NCBI GenBank assembly: GCA_937927975.1
Contig: CALEZT010000186.1
Location: forward strand, 56,421-120,420
DNA from: an uncultured Phycisphaerales bacterium
GTDB lineage: Bacteria > Planctomycetota > Phycisphaerae > Sedimentisphaerales > Anaerobacaceae
Length of the DNA: 64,000 nucleotides
Reading direction: 5' to 3'
This document shows, piece after piece, positions 56,014 to 63,862 of the stretch (position 1 is its first letter; each line of letters starts with the position of its first letter). Position numbers and translations under genes: made by a program. The notes below the pieces were generated by a model. The model searched no databases and had not been told where the DNA came from. It worked only from the letters and a program-made list of their open reading frames with translations.

Positions 56014-57720
56014 ATGAATCGCAGTCTCGTTCTGGGTGTCGCTGTGATCCCTGTTCTCGTCGGATTCGCCGGTTGCGGCGGCGCGCGGGCGAGCCGCCAG
56101 GATGCGAAGATGCGGCAAATCAGCGTCGAGGAATACGTCGACAAGATGAAGGCCGGCTGGATCGGCCAGATGGCCGGCGTCGGCTGGGGCGGGCCCACCG
56201 AGTTCCGCTACAAGGGCGTGATCATCCCCGAAGACCAGATCCCCCAGTGGCAGCCGAACCTCATCAACCAGTTCCAGCAGGACGACATCTACGTCGAGAT
56301 GACCTTCCTCAGGACCCTGGAAATCCACGGCTTCGGCGTCTCGATCCGCCAGGCGGGCATCGACTTCGCCAACAGCGGTTACCAGCTCTGGCACGCCAAC
56401 CTGGCCGGACGGAACAACCTGCGGGCCGGCATCGCGCCGCCGGACTCGGGGCATCCGAAGTTCAACTCCCACGCCGACGATATCGACTACCAGATCGAGG
56501 CCGATTTCGCGGGTCTGATCGCCCCTGGCATGCCCAACGTCGCCATCCAGTTGGGCGAGCTCTTCGGTCGGCTCATGAACTACGGCGACGGCCTCTACGG
56601 CGGCCAATTCGTCGCCGGCATGTACGCCGAGGCCTTCTTCGAGACCGACCGGATCAAGATCGTCGAGGCCGGACTCCGCTGTATTCCCAAAGGCAGCCAA
56701 TACCACGAGTGTATCAGCGACGTGCTGGCCTGGTACAAGCAGTACCCGACCGACTGGGCCAAGGCCTGGCAATTGATCAATGAAAAGTACCATCTCAACC
56801 CGCAGTATCGCCGGTTCTCGTGCAGCGGGCCGCAGGACGAGTTCAACATCGACGCCAAGATCAACGGCGCGTACATCGTAATGGGCCTGCTCTATGGCGA
56901 AGGCGACCTCGACAAGACGATCGTGATCTCCACCCGCTGCGGCCAGGACTCCGACTGCAACCCGTCCAACGCGGCGGGCGTTCTGTTCACGACGATCGGC
57001 TTCAAGAACCTGCCGGAGAAGTACAAGTCGGCCCTGGACCCCTCGGGCAAGTTCAGTCACACGCCTTACAACTTTCCCACGCTGGTGCGGGTCTGCGAGA
57101 AGCTGACGCGCCAGGCGGTGGTCAACTGCGGCGGCAAGATCGCCGTGGACGACCAGGGCGCCGAGCACTTCATGATCCCGCGGAGCAAGCCCAACCCGAC
57201 GCCGCTGGAGCAGTCCTGGGACCCCAAGCCCGCGATGGGCAGCCGGTACACCGACGAAGAAATGGCGAAGATCACCGTCGCCAGCGGCGTGGACCTGTCC
57301 AAGGCCGTCGAGAAGTTCGCCCCCGGCTGGAAGATCGCCAGGTGCGGCCCCGACATGGAGCCCGGCCTGCGCGAGGAGCTTCGCGGCCGACAGAACGTCC
57401 TGTTGACCCATCCGCTCAGTCAGACGGTCGGCTGCGTCCTGACCAGGACCGTGAGCCTGCCCCCGAACGCCAAGAGCAGTCTGAAACTCGAAGTCGGTCA
57501 CGACGCCAGGGGCGACTGGGATCTGATCGTCCGCGCCGACGGCGAGCAGTTGATCCGCAAGACCATCGGCCCGGACACGACCAAGCTGGGCTGGACCGAG
57601 GTGGACGTGGACCTCTCGAAGTTCGCAGGCAAACGCGTCAAACTGGAACTCGTCAACGAGCCCACAGAGTGGCGTTACGAAGCCGCCCTCTGGTCCAGGA
57701 TCGCGATCGTCAGCGAGTAG
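56014..57720 (+). CDS. Exported ADP-ribosylglycohydrolase-family protein
   Basis: The protein has 568 residues, with AAGGAGG 7 bases before the ATG. A lipoprotein signal is present (VGFAGC). Residues 35-380 resemble the ADP-ribosylglycohydrolase fold: GWIGQMAGVGWGGPTEF at the start, QDDIYVEMTFL for metal ligands, and GQDSDCNPSNAAGVL (from 310) corresponding to the DxD metal motif. The last 130 residues form a beta domain, perhaps carbohydrate-binding (ELVNEPTEWRYEAALWSR). In this phylum exported members of the family probably act on carbohydrates or nucleosides; ADP-ribose removal is not likely outside the cell. It is followed by a NIF3-like gene. Confidence 0.8.
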   Translation: MNRSLVLGVAVIPVLVGFAGCGGARASRQDAKMRQISVEEYVDKMKAGWIGQMAGVGWGGPTEFRYKGVIIPEDQIPQWQPNLINQFQQDDIYVEMTFLRTLEIHGFGVSIRQAGIDFANSGYQLWHANLAGRNNLRAGIAPPDSGHPKFNSHADDIDYQIEADFAGLIAPGMPNVAIQLGELFGRLMNYGDGLYGGQFVAGMYAEAFFETDRIKIVEAGLRCIPKGSQYHECISDVLAWYKQYPTDWAKAWQLINEKYHLNPQYRRFSCSGPQDEFNIDAKINGAYIVMGLLYGEGDLDKTIVISTRCGQDSDCNPSNAAGVLFTTIGFKNLPEKYKSALDPSGKFSHTPYNFPTLVRVCEKLTRQAVVNCGGKIAVDDQGAEHFMIPRSKPNPTPLEQSWDPKPAMGSRYTDEEMAKITVASGVDLSKAVEKFAPGWKIARCGPDMEPGLREELRGRQNVLLTHPLSQTVGCVLTRTVSLPPNAKSSLKLEVGHDARGDWDLIVRADGEQLIRKTIGPDTTKLGWTEVDVDLSKFAGKRVKLELVNEPTEWRYEAALWSRIAIVSE

Positions 57721-57807
57721 TTCTGCCGGATGTACGGTCCCTGGTTGTGGCGCCAGCGGTAGGACGGGCTCTGAGCCCGCGCGTCCTGTTCATTGATGGA
57801 GATGCCT

Positions 57808-58698
57808 ATGGATCGTCGCGCATTCATGAAAGCGAGCGCTCTGGGCGGCGCCGGAATGTGGCTGGACGCACACCCCGCGCCGGCGGCTGAAAGCTCAGCC
57901 AATCGCCTCACCGCCGGTGAAGTCCACGAATACCTGCGCAGTCTGGGCCGCGAGTGGATCAATCCGCAGAACACCGTCGATACGTTCAAGTCCGGCAAGC
58001 CCGAGATGCCGGTCAAAGGGATCGCGGTCGCCTGGATGAGCTACTTCGACGCGCTGCGCCAGGCCGTCGCGAAGGGCTGCAACCTGTTCGTGACCCACGA
58101 GCCGACCTACTACAACCACACCGACACGGACCAGTCGGTCTTCGCCTTCGAAGTCGCCAGGCGGAAGAAGGCGTTCATCGAAGAGAACGGCCTGACCATC
58201 GTTCGCTGTCACGACGTGTGGGACCGCGTGCCGGAGATCGGCATCCCCGACGCCTGGGGGCAATACCTGGGCTGGACGAAGGTCGTCAGGCAGCAGACGT
58301 TCTACCGCGTCTACGAACTGCCGCCCACCCCGGCGGGAGAACTGGCCAAACACGTGGCGGCCAAGCTGGCTCCGCTCGGGCAGAACGGCGTGCAACTGAT
58401 CGGTCCGGCCGACAAGGTGGTCCGCACCGTGGCGGTCGGCACCGGCGCGATCACCTCGTTTCGGACCATGCTCACCGACCTCAAGGCCGACCTCGCCCTG
58501 TGCACCGACGACGGTTTCACCTACTGGAGCGATGGCGCGATGGCCCTGGACATGGGCTATCCTGTGATCGTGGTGAATCACCCCTGTGCGGAAGAGGCAG
58601 GCATGGCTCAATTGGCGAACCTCCTGCGGCGGAAATACCCCGCCGTCCCGGTCCACCACATCGCCCAAGAGTGCATGTTCGCAACGATCCAGGCATAG
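57808..58698 (+). CDS. Exported NIF3-like protein
   Basis: The protein has 296 residues from the ATG at 57808, which follows GGAG at a good distance; two further ATGs lie just upstream. MDRRAFMKASALGGAGMWL is a Tat-type signal. The body shows NIF3/YbgI dinuclear-metal features: AVAWMSYFDALRQAVAKGC, LFVTHEPTYYNHTDTD (metal histidines), then VRTVAVGTGAIT and VVNHPCAEEAGM. NIF3 proteins are metal-binding cytosolic proteins with unsettled function (GTP cyclohydrolase-related fold). A secreted version is unusual. It is 87 bases after the ADP-ribosylglycohydrolase gene and probably co-transcribed. Confidence 0.75.
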   Translation: MDRRAFMKASALGGAGMWLDAHPAPAAESSANRLTAGEVHEYLRSLGREWINPQNTVDTFKSGKPEMPVKGIAVAWMSYFDALRQAVAKGCNLFVTHEPTYYNHTDTDQSVFAFEVARRKKAFIEENGLTIVRCHDVWDRVPEIGIPDAWGQYLGWTKVVRQQTFYRVYELPPTPAGELAKHVAAKLAPLGQNGVQLIGPADKVVRTVAVGTGAITSFRTMLTDLKADLALCTDDGFTYWSDGAMALDMGYPVIVVNHPCAEEAGMAQLANLLRRKYPAVPVHHIAQECMFATIQA

Positions 58699-59278
58699 AT
58701 GGAACAGCAGGCCCGCAGGCAAGGCGTCAGCGGTAGGGCCGGCTCCACCCACCGCTCCTCTCTTCTCCGACAGCGTTCATCAGCGTTGATCCGCGGTTCA
58801 ACACCTTCCTTCTTCCTTCTGTCTTGCTGTCGTCGGAGAAGACAGGTCGATGGCGGACCTGCTTTGACGGCTGGAAACCGCAGATAAACGCGGATGAACG
58901 CAGCCCGGCCTTCGGCTGAAACCAAATCGTCTCGCGCAGAGACGCAGGGACGCTGAGGCGAAGGTGAATGCAGTTCACAGCATCATGAGGATTGTCTGGA
59001 ACCCCTCTTCAATTCTTGAGAGTCGGCGGCGCCGTCCAACCTTTGGCCGCAACCAAGAGCGTTTGTCGCTTTGCAGGGTGCCGACGGAGAGAGGGGACAA
59101 CTCGGGCGAGTCTCTGCTGTCTCCGGCGGTACCCCATTACGCGTCAACCGCGCTCTTTCCTTCGATCGCGAGGCTCCGTCAGTGCAAGATTTGTGGTGCG
59201 GCCTGCCAAGTGCCAAGAGCCTCCCTCGGGAGATCGACATGAGCAAGGCATCCTCGGAATTCGTGCATAGATGCTTGT
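58699..59278 (+). other. Gap with dispersed repeats, no gene seen
   Basis: No credible gene. The stretch holds two inverted copies of a simple element at 58773-58801 (GCGTTCATCAGCGTTGATCC, then GCGGTT) and 58875-58903 (AAACCGCAGATAAACGCGGA, then TGAACGCAG), and a related TCTCGCGCAGAGACGCAGGG element at about 58931. Composition is mixed and the open frames look like repeat translations. Confidence 0.6.
58773..58903. repeat. Inverted pair of a dispersed element
   Basis: The two arms (58773-58801 and 58875-58903) are imperfect reverse complements of each other around about 70 bases. The wording (CGCAGATAAACGCGGATGAA) is typical of short palindromic elements scattered between genes. Another repeat-like stretch follows at 58931-58960. 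Confidence 0.6.
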
Positions 59279-60157
59279 CTACTTGTGAGCCAGTCGTTTG
59301 AGGATATTCCGGTACCTATTTAGAAAATAGTCTACCGGACTTCTCTTGTTGTAGAAGGCAGTTGAATCCACCCCATCTGTCTCGGTCAACTCACAGAGGC
59401 GTCTGACCTCTTTGATTGCTGAGAGGCCCACTTCGCGATTCATCCCAGGGCATGTAATTGTGCCCACGCTCTTTCCTGCGGGTTCTGCCTTGCGAATCAT
59501 GCCAAGGAACACTGTTCGTTGGACTGTCCTTAATCGGACAATGCTCGAAGTATTCCGGTCTGGTTGTGTGATCTCATACCCGTAGCTCTTCAGGATGTCG
59601 TTAAGCTGGCGGAATGTTATCAGCAATTCCCCTTTCTTGATTGGACGGATTCGCTCGGCTATCCATCGCGAGGTGTACTCCACCGCCTCATCCGCAGAGA
59701 ACGGCTTCGCGTCTCTCAGTTTTCGTTGGCGGACTCTCTTTTGCCGCGATCTCCTTGCAGGGAGGCGCGCGATTTCCATCATATGGAGTTCGTGTTTGGC
59801 CATTCCCAAAATGAGCGAGTAGACATCCTCGGGGTTAACCCCCGCATCGAAGACGAGATTGTTCCTATCCAGATGAACGAGCATCGAAACCAGGGCGGTG
59901 CGTTTGTTGCCGTTGTGAAATCCATGATTACAGCACAGTCCATAGGCTAGCGTGGCAGCATTTTCTGTTGGCGTGGGGTACTTGAGTGTTCCGTTGGCTC
60001 CGACCATTTGTCTGTCCACAGCCGATTTCACCAATTGGCCAGGGCGTTCGCCAGGCGGATTGATGGGGTCTTCATTCCGGAACAATTCAACCAGTGCATA
60101 GTGTATCTGCATCACGTCATCATAACTCAACATATGCAAGTCTGTATGATTGGTCAT
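59279..60157 (-). CDS. Doc/Fic-type toxin with a C-terminal extension
   Basis: About 292 residues from the ATG at 60157; a GTG at 60181 is possible. Residues 5-125 are a Doc-type Fic domain: LSYDDVMQIHYALVE, then the loop HGFHNGNKRTA (78-88) with the invariant H78, N84, K85 and R86 of the Doc HxFxxxNKR motif. Doc phosphorylates and disables elongation factor Tu. After a basic linker (RRSRQKRVRQRK) comes a second domain of about 150 residues with QLNDILKSYGYEITQP, which recalls the small HicA/dsRBD-like fold, and then a helical end. The extension is not part of ordinary Doc proteins (about 125 residues). A small gene lies immediately upstream, so this is probably a toxin-antitoxin or defence unit. 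Confidence 0.7.
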   Translation of the reverse strand: MTNHTDLHMLSYDDVMQIHYALVELFRNEDPINPPGERPGQLVKSAVDRQMVGANGTLKYPTPTENAATLAYGLCCNHGFHNGNKRTALVSMLVHLDRNNLVFDAGVNPEDVYSLILGMAKHELHMMEIARLPARRSRQKRVRQRKLRDAKPFSADEAVEYTSRWIAERIRPIKKGELLITFRQLNDILKSYGYEITQPDRNTSSIVRLRTVQRTVFLGMIRKAEPAGKSVGTITCPGMNREVGLSAIKEVRRLCELTETDGVDSTAFYNKRSPVDYFLNRYRNILKRLAHK

Positions 60158-60161
60158 ATAT

Positions 60162-60344
60162 CTAACGATGAAGCGATGCACCCTGAGCTACATTTTCCTG
60201 CGGGAAACGGGAGGGTGTCAGGTACATTTTCGTGGGGTCTTTTTCCCTCTTGAGGTTCTCGCTGGTGACATCCGGATCGCAATTGAACCTACGCGCGTGC
60301 TCTTCTCGATACCTGTGGATCTCTGCAACGATCGGGTCTCTCAT
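60162..60344 (-). CDS. Small putative antitoxin, 60 residues, C-terminus altered by a repeat
   Basis: The ATG at 60344 follows GGAGAG at good spacing. The product begins MRDPIVAEIHRYREEHARRF, a short helical protein type common beside toxin genes. From residue about 34 (KREKDPTKMYLTPSRFP) the sequence runs through a dispersed repeat (60213-60239), so the original C-terminus was probably replaced. The stop lies 4 bases before the Doc-like start, which fits an antitoxin-toxin order. Antitoxin function is inferred from position and size. Confidence 0.5.
   Translation of the reverse strand: MRDPIVAEIHRYREEHARRFNCDPDVTSENLKREKDPTKMYLTPSRFPQENVAQGASLHR
60213..60239. repeat. GTGTCAGGTACATTTTCGTGG-type dispersed element
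   Basis: GGTGTCAGGTACATTTTCGT followed by GGGGTC lies in the 3' part of the small antitoxin gene. This wording resembles interspersed palindromic elements that begin with a TGTCAGG/CCTGACA box. Only one copy is clear in the window. Confidence 0.4.
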
Positions 60345-60782
60345 GGCACTCTCCGCACAACTCATCAAGGCCAAGCGTTCCAACGGTATTTCGTCCGCGT
60401 TTACAGAAGCCTCGAAGGCTATTATAGGAGAGCGGTGTCGGTGGGGCAAGGGGGCAGTCTGGGCGAGTTGGACGCGCCCGGGGCGGGCGCGTCAGGGACA
60501 TTTATCGCTTTGGGCCAGCAGCATGATGGGCGTGCTTCGCCCGCGCGATTCGTGATCCGTCGTTCGTGGCTCGGGTCACGAGACACGGGTCACGGGCCAC
60601 CCCTCTCTGCCATGCTTTGGGCCCAAAGCACAAAAATGGCGGGGAGCAAGAAAATCCGCCGGTAGGAGCGGGATTTCAGTTGACGGCGAAAGATGGCCTA
60701 GATAAGATAAGTGAAGAACTGAATAGCGAGCCGTAACGACCGCGAGAAGGCCATCGACTGTCCTGCACTGAGGAGGTTTGTC
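60345..60782 (+). other. Repeat-rich gap with hairpins
   Basis: No gene is seen in this stretch. A perfect ten-base inverted repeat (60471-60480 and 60484-60493) with loop GGG would form a strong hairpin. A perfect 18-base palindrome TGCTTTGGGCCCAAAGCA lies at 60613-60630. Around 60550-60600 there are near-repeats of CGGGTCACG. All suggest accumulated mobile or palindromic sequence between the toxin unit and the next genes. Confidence 0.6.
60680..60708 (+). promoter_or_regulatory. Sigma-70-type promoter facing the repeat region
   Basis: TTGACG (60680-60685) and TAAGAT (60703-60708) are exactly 17 bases apart. The predicted start near 60715 leads to GAGGAGG (60769-60775) and a GTG at 60783, but no intact gene follows. 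Confidence 0.45.
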
Positions 60783-61007
60783 GTGCTCCGCCAATCGCCG
60801 TTTTTCACTGGCCCAGGAGATGCGCTCCAGAGGCACAGGGATCTTGACGCGGCCTTCGGCCGCTACCCAAAGAGCAATCGCCGAAAGAAACGAAAAGGGG
60901 CGAAAAAGGGGAAGACGGCCTGCCTTCGCCTGTCTTCTCAGTGTTCTCTGTGTCTCGGTGGTGAGCGATTGTGCGAAACGAAGCCAATTGGCGAGTTTGA
61001 AGTTTGA
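60783..61007 (+). pseudogene. Gene start without a body, overtaken by repeats
   Basis: A strong ribosome site GAGGAGG precedes the GTG at 60783. The 74-residue frame begins MLRQSPFFTGPGDALQ and then turns into low-complexity Lys/Arg and repeat-derived sequence (ending LCETKPIGEFEV, the translation of a dispersed element). This looks like the 5' end of a gene whose body has been lost or replaced. It could also serve only as leader for the gene at 61384. Confidence 0.3.
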
Positions 61008-61158
61008 AGTGTCAAGTGTTCAGTCGGAGAGACGCCGAGTGTGCGAAACAAAGCCAATTCGCCGGTGGCAGAATCGATGGTAACTCGCGGTCGAGAAAGA
61101 GGTTATGTGAATGCAAGCGGCTGGAGCAGGGCGAAGAACGAAGCCAATTGGCTTCGTT
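60971..61158. repeat. Three copies of a GCGAAACGAAGCCAATTG element and a 22-base palindrome
   Basis: GTGCGAAACGAAGCCAATTG (60971-60990), GTGCGAAACAAAGCCAATTC (61041-61060) and GCGAAGAACGAAGCCAATTG (61131-61150) are near-identical, spaced 70 and 90 bases apart. The third extends into a perfect 22-base palindrome (61137-61158). The surrounding DNA up to 61330 has no gene and several direct repeats of CGAACTCGACAC-like wording. This is a clustered dispersed element; there are no conserved spacers, so it is not a CRISPR array. Confidence 0.7.
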
Positions 61159-61383
61159 TGGACATTCAAGCGTCGAGCGAGAAGGGAGCCGAGCGAGGAC
61201 CTCTCCGGCTTCACGCGTCGAACTCGACACTTCGAACTTCCAACTCGACCCTTCGCCCTTCCTCCCGCCGTCGCTGCGAGCCGGGGCGGATTCTCTTGGC
61301 AAAAGGGGCTCGAAAGCGGTAAGATGGGCGTGTTTCGGGGTGGTTGTCGCCAGTTTCGAGGTATCTTGGGATAAGGAAGACGC

Positions 61384-62358
61384 ATGTCAGGAAACCTGGA
61401 TCGACGTGATTTCTTGAAGAACTCCCTGATGGGCTCCGCGGCGGCCTTGGCGGCGCTGAGTCTGGAGGAGCAGGCTCTCCTGGCAGCGGCGGGCGGCGCG
61501 AAACCCGCTCGGGAGACAGGCGTGCAGGGGCTGCCGGCGGGCAAGATCGGCGACGTGACCGTCAGCCGGCTCATCTGCGGCGGCAATCTGATCGGCGGCT
61601 GGGCCCACAGCCGGGACCTGGTCTACGTCTCCTCGCTGCTCAAGCAATACTTCACCGACCAGAAGATCTTCGAGACGCTCGAACTGTGCGAGGAGAACGG
61701 GATCAACACCATCAACGCGGGCACCAGCTCGATGTCTGTGCTGCGGAAATACTGGGACCAGCGGGGTGGCAAGATCCAGTGGCTCGCTCAGTGCGTGCCC
61801 AGCGAGAACGACCTGGAGACCGACGTCAAGAAGGCCATCGACGGCGGGGCGACCGGCGCCTATCTGATCGGCAACGTCGGCGACGCCTGGTCCCGCGCGG
61901 GCAAGGTCGATCTGATCGGCAAGTTCCTCGACATCGTCAAGGACCACGGCGTCATCACCGGCGTCGGCGGCCACAACCTCGGCACGATCGTCGCCTGCGA
62001 GGAGGCCAAGCTGCCGGTGGACTTCTACATGAAGACCCATCACGGCACGAACTACTGGTCCACGCGGAAGGCCGACCAGCACAAGGACGTGATCGACAAC
62101 TACGCCGTCGACAACTATTGGGATATCGATCCCGACAAGACGAAGGAGTTCATGCAGAGGGTCGAGAAGCCCTGGATCGCGTACAAGGTCCTCGCGGCCG
62201 GCGCGATCCACCCTCGCGACGGGTTCCAGCACGCGTTCGGCAACGGCGCCGACTTCGCCTGCGTGGGCATGTTCGACTTCCAGGTCCGCGAGGACGTGAT
62301 CGTCGCCAAGAACATCCTGACCGGCGATCTGCCGAGGCAGCGGCCCTGGCGGGCGTGA
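61384..62358 (+). CDS. Tat-exported TIM-barrel protein, aldo/keto-reductase-like
   Basis: The protein has 324 residues, with AAGGAAG upstream of the ATG. MSGNLDRRDFLKNSLMGSAA is a Tat signal. The body keeps an aldo/keto-reductase-like order: VSRLICGGNLIGGWAHSRDL at the first strand, then EENGINTINAGTSS, AKNILTGDLPRQRPW at the end. The conserved catalytic Tyr/Lys of true aldo/keto reductases is not obvious, so the chemistry is open. It is about 50 percent similar to the next gene, which has the same signal and ends; the pair is a tandem duplication. The role may be periplasmic sugar or small-molecule handling. Confidence 0.75.
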   Translation: MSGNLDRRDFLKNSLMGSAAALAALSLEEQALLAAAGGAKPARETGVQGLPAGKIGDVTVSRLICGGNLIGGWAHSRDLVYVSSLLKQYFTDQKIFETLELCEENGINTINAGTSSMSVLRKYWDQRGGKIQWLAQCVPSENDLETDVKKAIDGGATGAYLIGNVGDAWSRAGKVDLIGKFLDIVKDHGVITGVGGHNLGTIVACEEAKLPVDFYMKTHHGTNYWSTRKADQHKDVIDNYAVDNYWDIDPDKTKEFMQRVEKPWIAYKVLAAGAIHPRDGFQHAFGNGADFACVGMFDFQVREDVIVAKNILTGDLPRQRPWRA

Positions 62359-62474
62359 TTTGCCTGGCGGCGACCGAACTGGTCTCTTGATTTTTGCGTT
62401 CCAAATTGCGACGATGGATGGAGTGACCGAAGGTTCTTCAACTGGGTTGTGTGTCTTGAAGAGAGGTAGGCATC

Positions 62475-63488
62475 ATGGCTGAGAATCAAGTCGATCGGCG
62501 TGGGTTCATCAAACGGTCCGTGGCGACGGGGGCCGGCGTGGCTCTCGGGCTGCAGAGCTTCGAGGAGCAGAACCTGCGGGCCCAGATGTCCGGCGGCGGC
62601 AGGGCCAACGAGCCCGGGACGTCCGTCGGCGCCGCGAAGATGCCCTATGGTCAGATCAAGGACCTCAAGATCAGCCGGATCTTCTGCGGCGGCAACCTGA
62701 TCGGCGGCTGGGCCCACAGTCGGGACCTGATCTACGTCTCCTCGCTGGTCAAGGCCTATCACACCGACGAGAAGGTCTTCCAGACCTTCGAATTGGCCGA
62801 GGAACTGGGGATCAATGCGGTCCTGACGAACCCCGTTTCGGACAAGGTGATCAATCGCTATTGGAACGAGCGGGGCGGGAAGATTCAGTGGTTCTCCGAT
62901 TGCGCCTGGGGCAAGGACATCAAGGAAGGCATCAAACGTTCGATCGACAGCGGCGCCCATGCGGTGTACGTGCAGGGCGGGCTCGCGGACCAGGCCGTGC
63001 GCGACGGCAAGGTCGCCGCGATCGGCGAAGCGCTGGCCTACATGAGGCAGTTCGACGTGCCCAGCGGGCTCGGCGCCCACGACCTCGAGACGGTCAAGGC
63101 CTGCGTCAAGGCGGGCTTCAAGCCGGACTTCTGGGTCAAGACGATCCATCCCGACAACTACTGGTCGGCAACGCCCAAGGAGAACCGCAAGGAATTCGAC
63201 GTCGTCGGTCCGAACAGCAACGAGCCCGGCCAGTTCCACGACAACATGTACTGCCGAAATCCGCAGGAGACCATCGAATACATGAAGGGGCTCAAGGAGC
63301 CGTGGATCGCGTTCAAGGTGCTGGCGGCCGGGGCGGTGCAGCCCAGGGCGGGGTTCCAGTTCGCCTTCGAGGGCGGCGCGGACTTCCTCTGCGTGGGCAT
63401 GTTCGACTTCCAGGTTCGCGAGGATGCGATCATCGCTCGGGAGGTTCTCTCGGGCCAGATCAATCGGGCGCGGCCCTGGTGCGCGTAG
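62475..63488 (+). CDS. Tat-exported TIM-barrel protein, paralogue of the preceding gene
   Basis: The protein has 337 residues from the ATG at 62475, with AGAGAGG upstream. VDRRGFIKRSVATGAGVALG is the Tat signal. ISRIFCGGNLIGGWAHSRDL repeats the key block of the neighbour, as do PWIAFKVLAAGAVQPRAGF and FLCVGMFDFQVREDAI near the end. The differences lie in the middle of the barrel, suggesting different substrates. It follows its paralogue after 116 bases and ends before a dispersed repeat. Confidence 0.75.
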   Translation: MAENQVDRRGFIKRSVATGAGVALGLQSFEEQNLRAQMSGGGRANEPGTSVGAAKMPYGQIKDLKISRIFCGGNLIGGWAHSRDLIYVSSLVKAYHTDEKVFQTFELAEELGINAVLTNPVSDKVINRYWNERGGKIQWFSDCAWGKDIKEGIKRSIDSGAHAVYVQGGLADQAVRDGKVAAIGEALAYMRQFDVPSGLGAHDLETVKACVKAGFKPDFWVKTIHPDNYWSATPKENRKEFDVVGPNSNEPGQFHDNMYCRNPQETIEYMKGLKEPWIAFKVLAAGAVQPRAGFQFAFEGGADFLCVGMFDFQVREDAIIAREVLSGQINRARPWCA

Positions 63489-63572
63489 CGCAGCAGCGTG
63501 CGGTTCTGACGGGCACTCGGTCCGCCGACGTCTTATATGGACTCGGGATGATTCGTGTGTGGCGAGGATTTT

Positions 63573-63698
63573 TGTCGTCCTGAGGCGCAGCCGAAGGACC
63601 TGGGCACAGGACGAGAGTCTTCGCTCGTTCGCGAGCCAGATCCTTCACTTCGCTGCGCTGCGTTCAGGGCCTGCCCTGAGCAACGCGAAGGGATGACA
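63573..63698. repeat. Dispersed palindromic repeat, copy B
   Basis: The copy opens TGTCGTCCTGAGGCGCAGCC and closes with CGCGAAGGGATGACA, with CCAGATCCTTCACTTCGCTG in the middle, matching the element at 46082-46183 in layout and in the peptide pattern it spells (SLVREPDPSLRC). It has an extra AGGGCCTGCCCTGAGCAACG segment. It lies just after the second TIM-barrel gene. Confidence 0.75.
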
Positions 63699-63766
63699 AG
63701 ACCCGCGCGGATCATTCCTGATGTGCATCCCTCCATCGCCGTCTTATCGCTTCCACGATCCAAAGC

Positions 63767-63800
63767 AAAGGGCCCATGCCTGGGAAGGCATGGGCCCTTT
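63767..63800 (-). terminator. Perfect 14-pair terminator hairpin of the gene at the right edge
   Basis: AAAGGGCCCATGCC (63767-63780) and GGCATGGGCCCTTT (63787-63800) pair perfectly around TGGGAA. On the minus strand it lies 62 bases beyond the stop of the partial gene and ends in TTTGCTTTGG. It may also stop transcripts coming from the left. Confidence 0.65.
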
Positions 63801-63862
63801 GAATTCACTGCATCGATCCGACAGCTTTGCAGCCGTCGTCTCTTGCCGCTTCCGCTGTCGCC

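Noticed and set aside
60971..61158. Possible CRISPR array
   Set aside because: Only three copies, unequal spacing of 70 and 90 bases, no similar-length unique spacers, no cas genes in the window.
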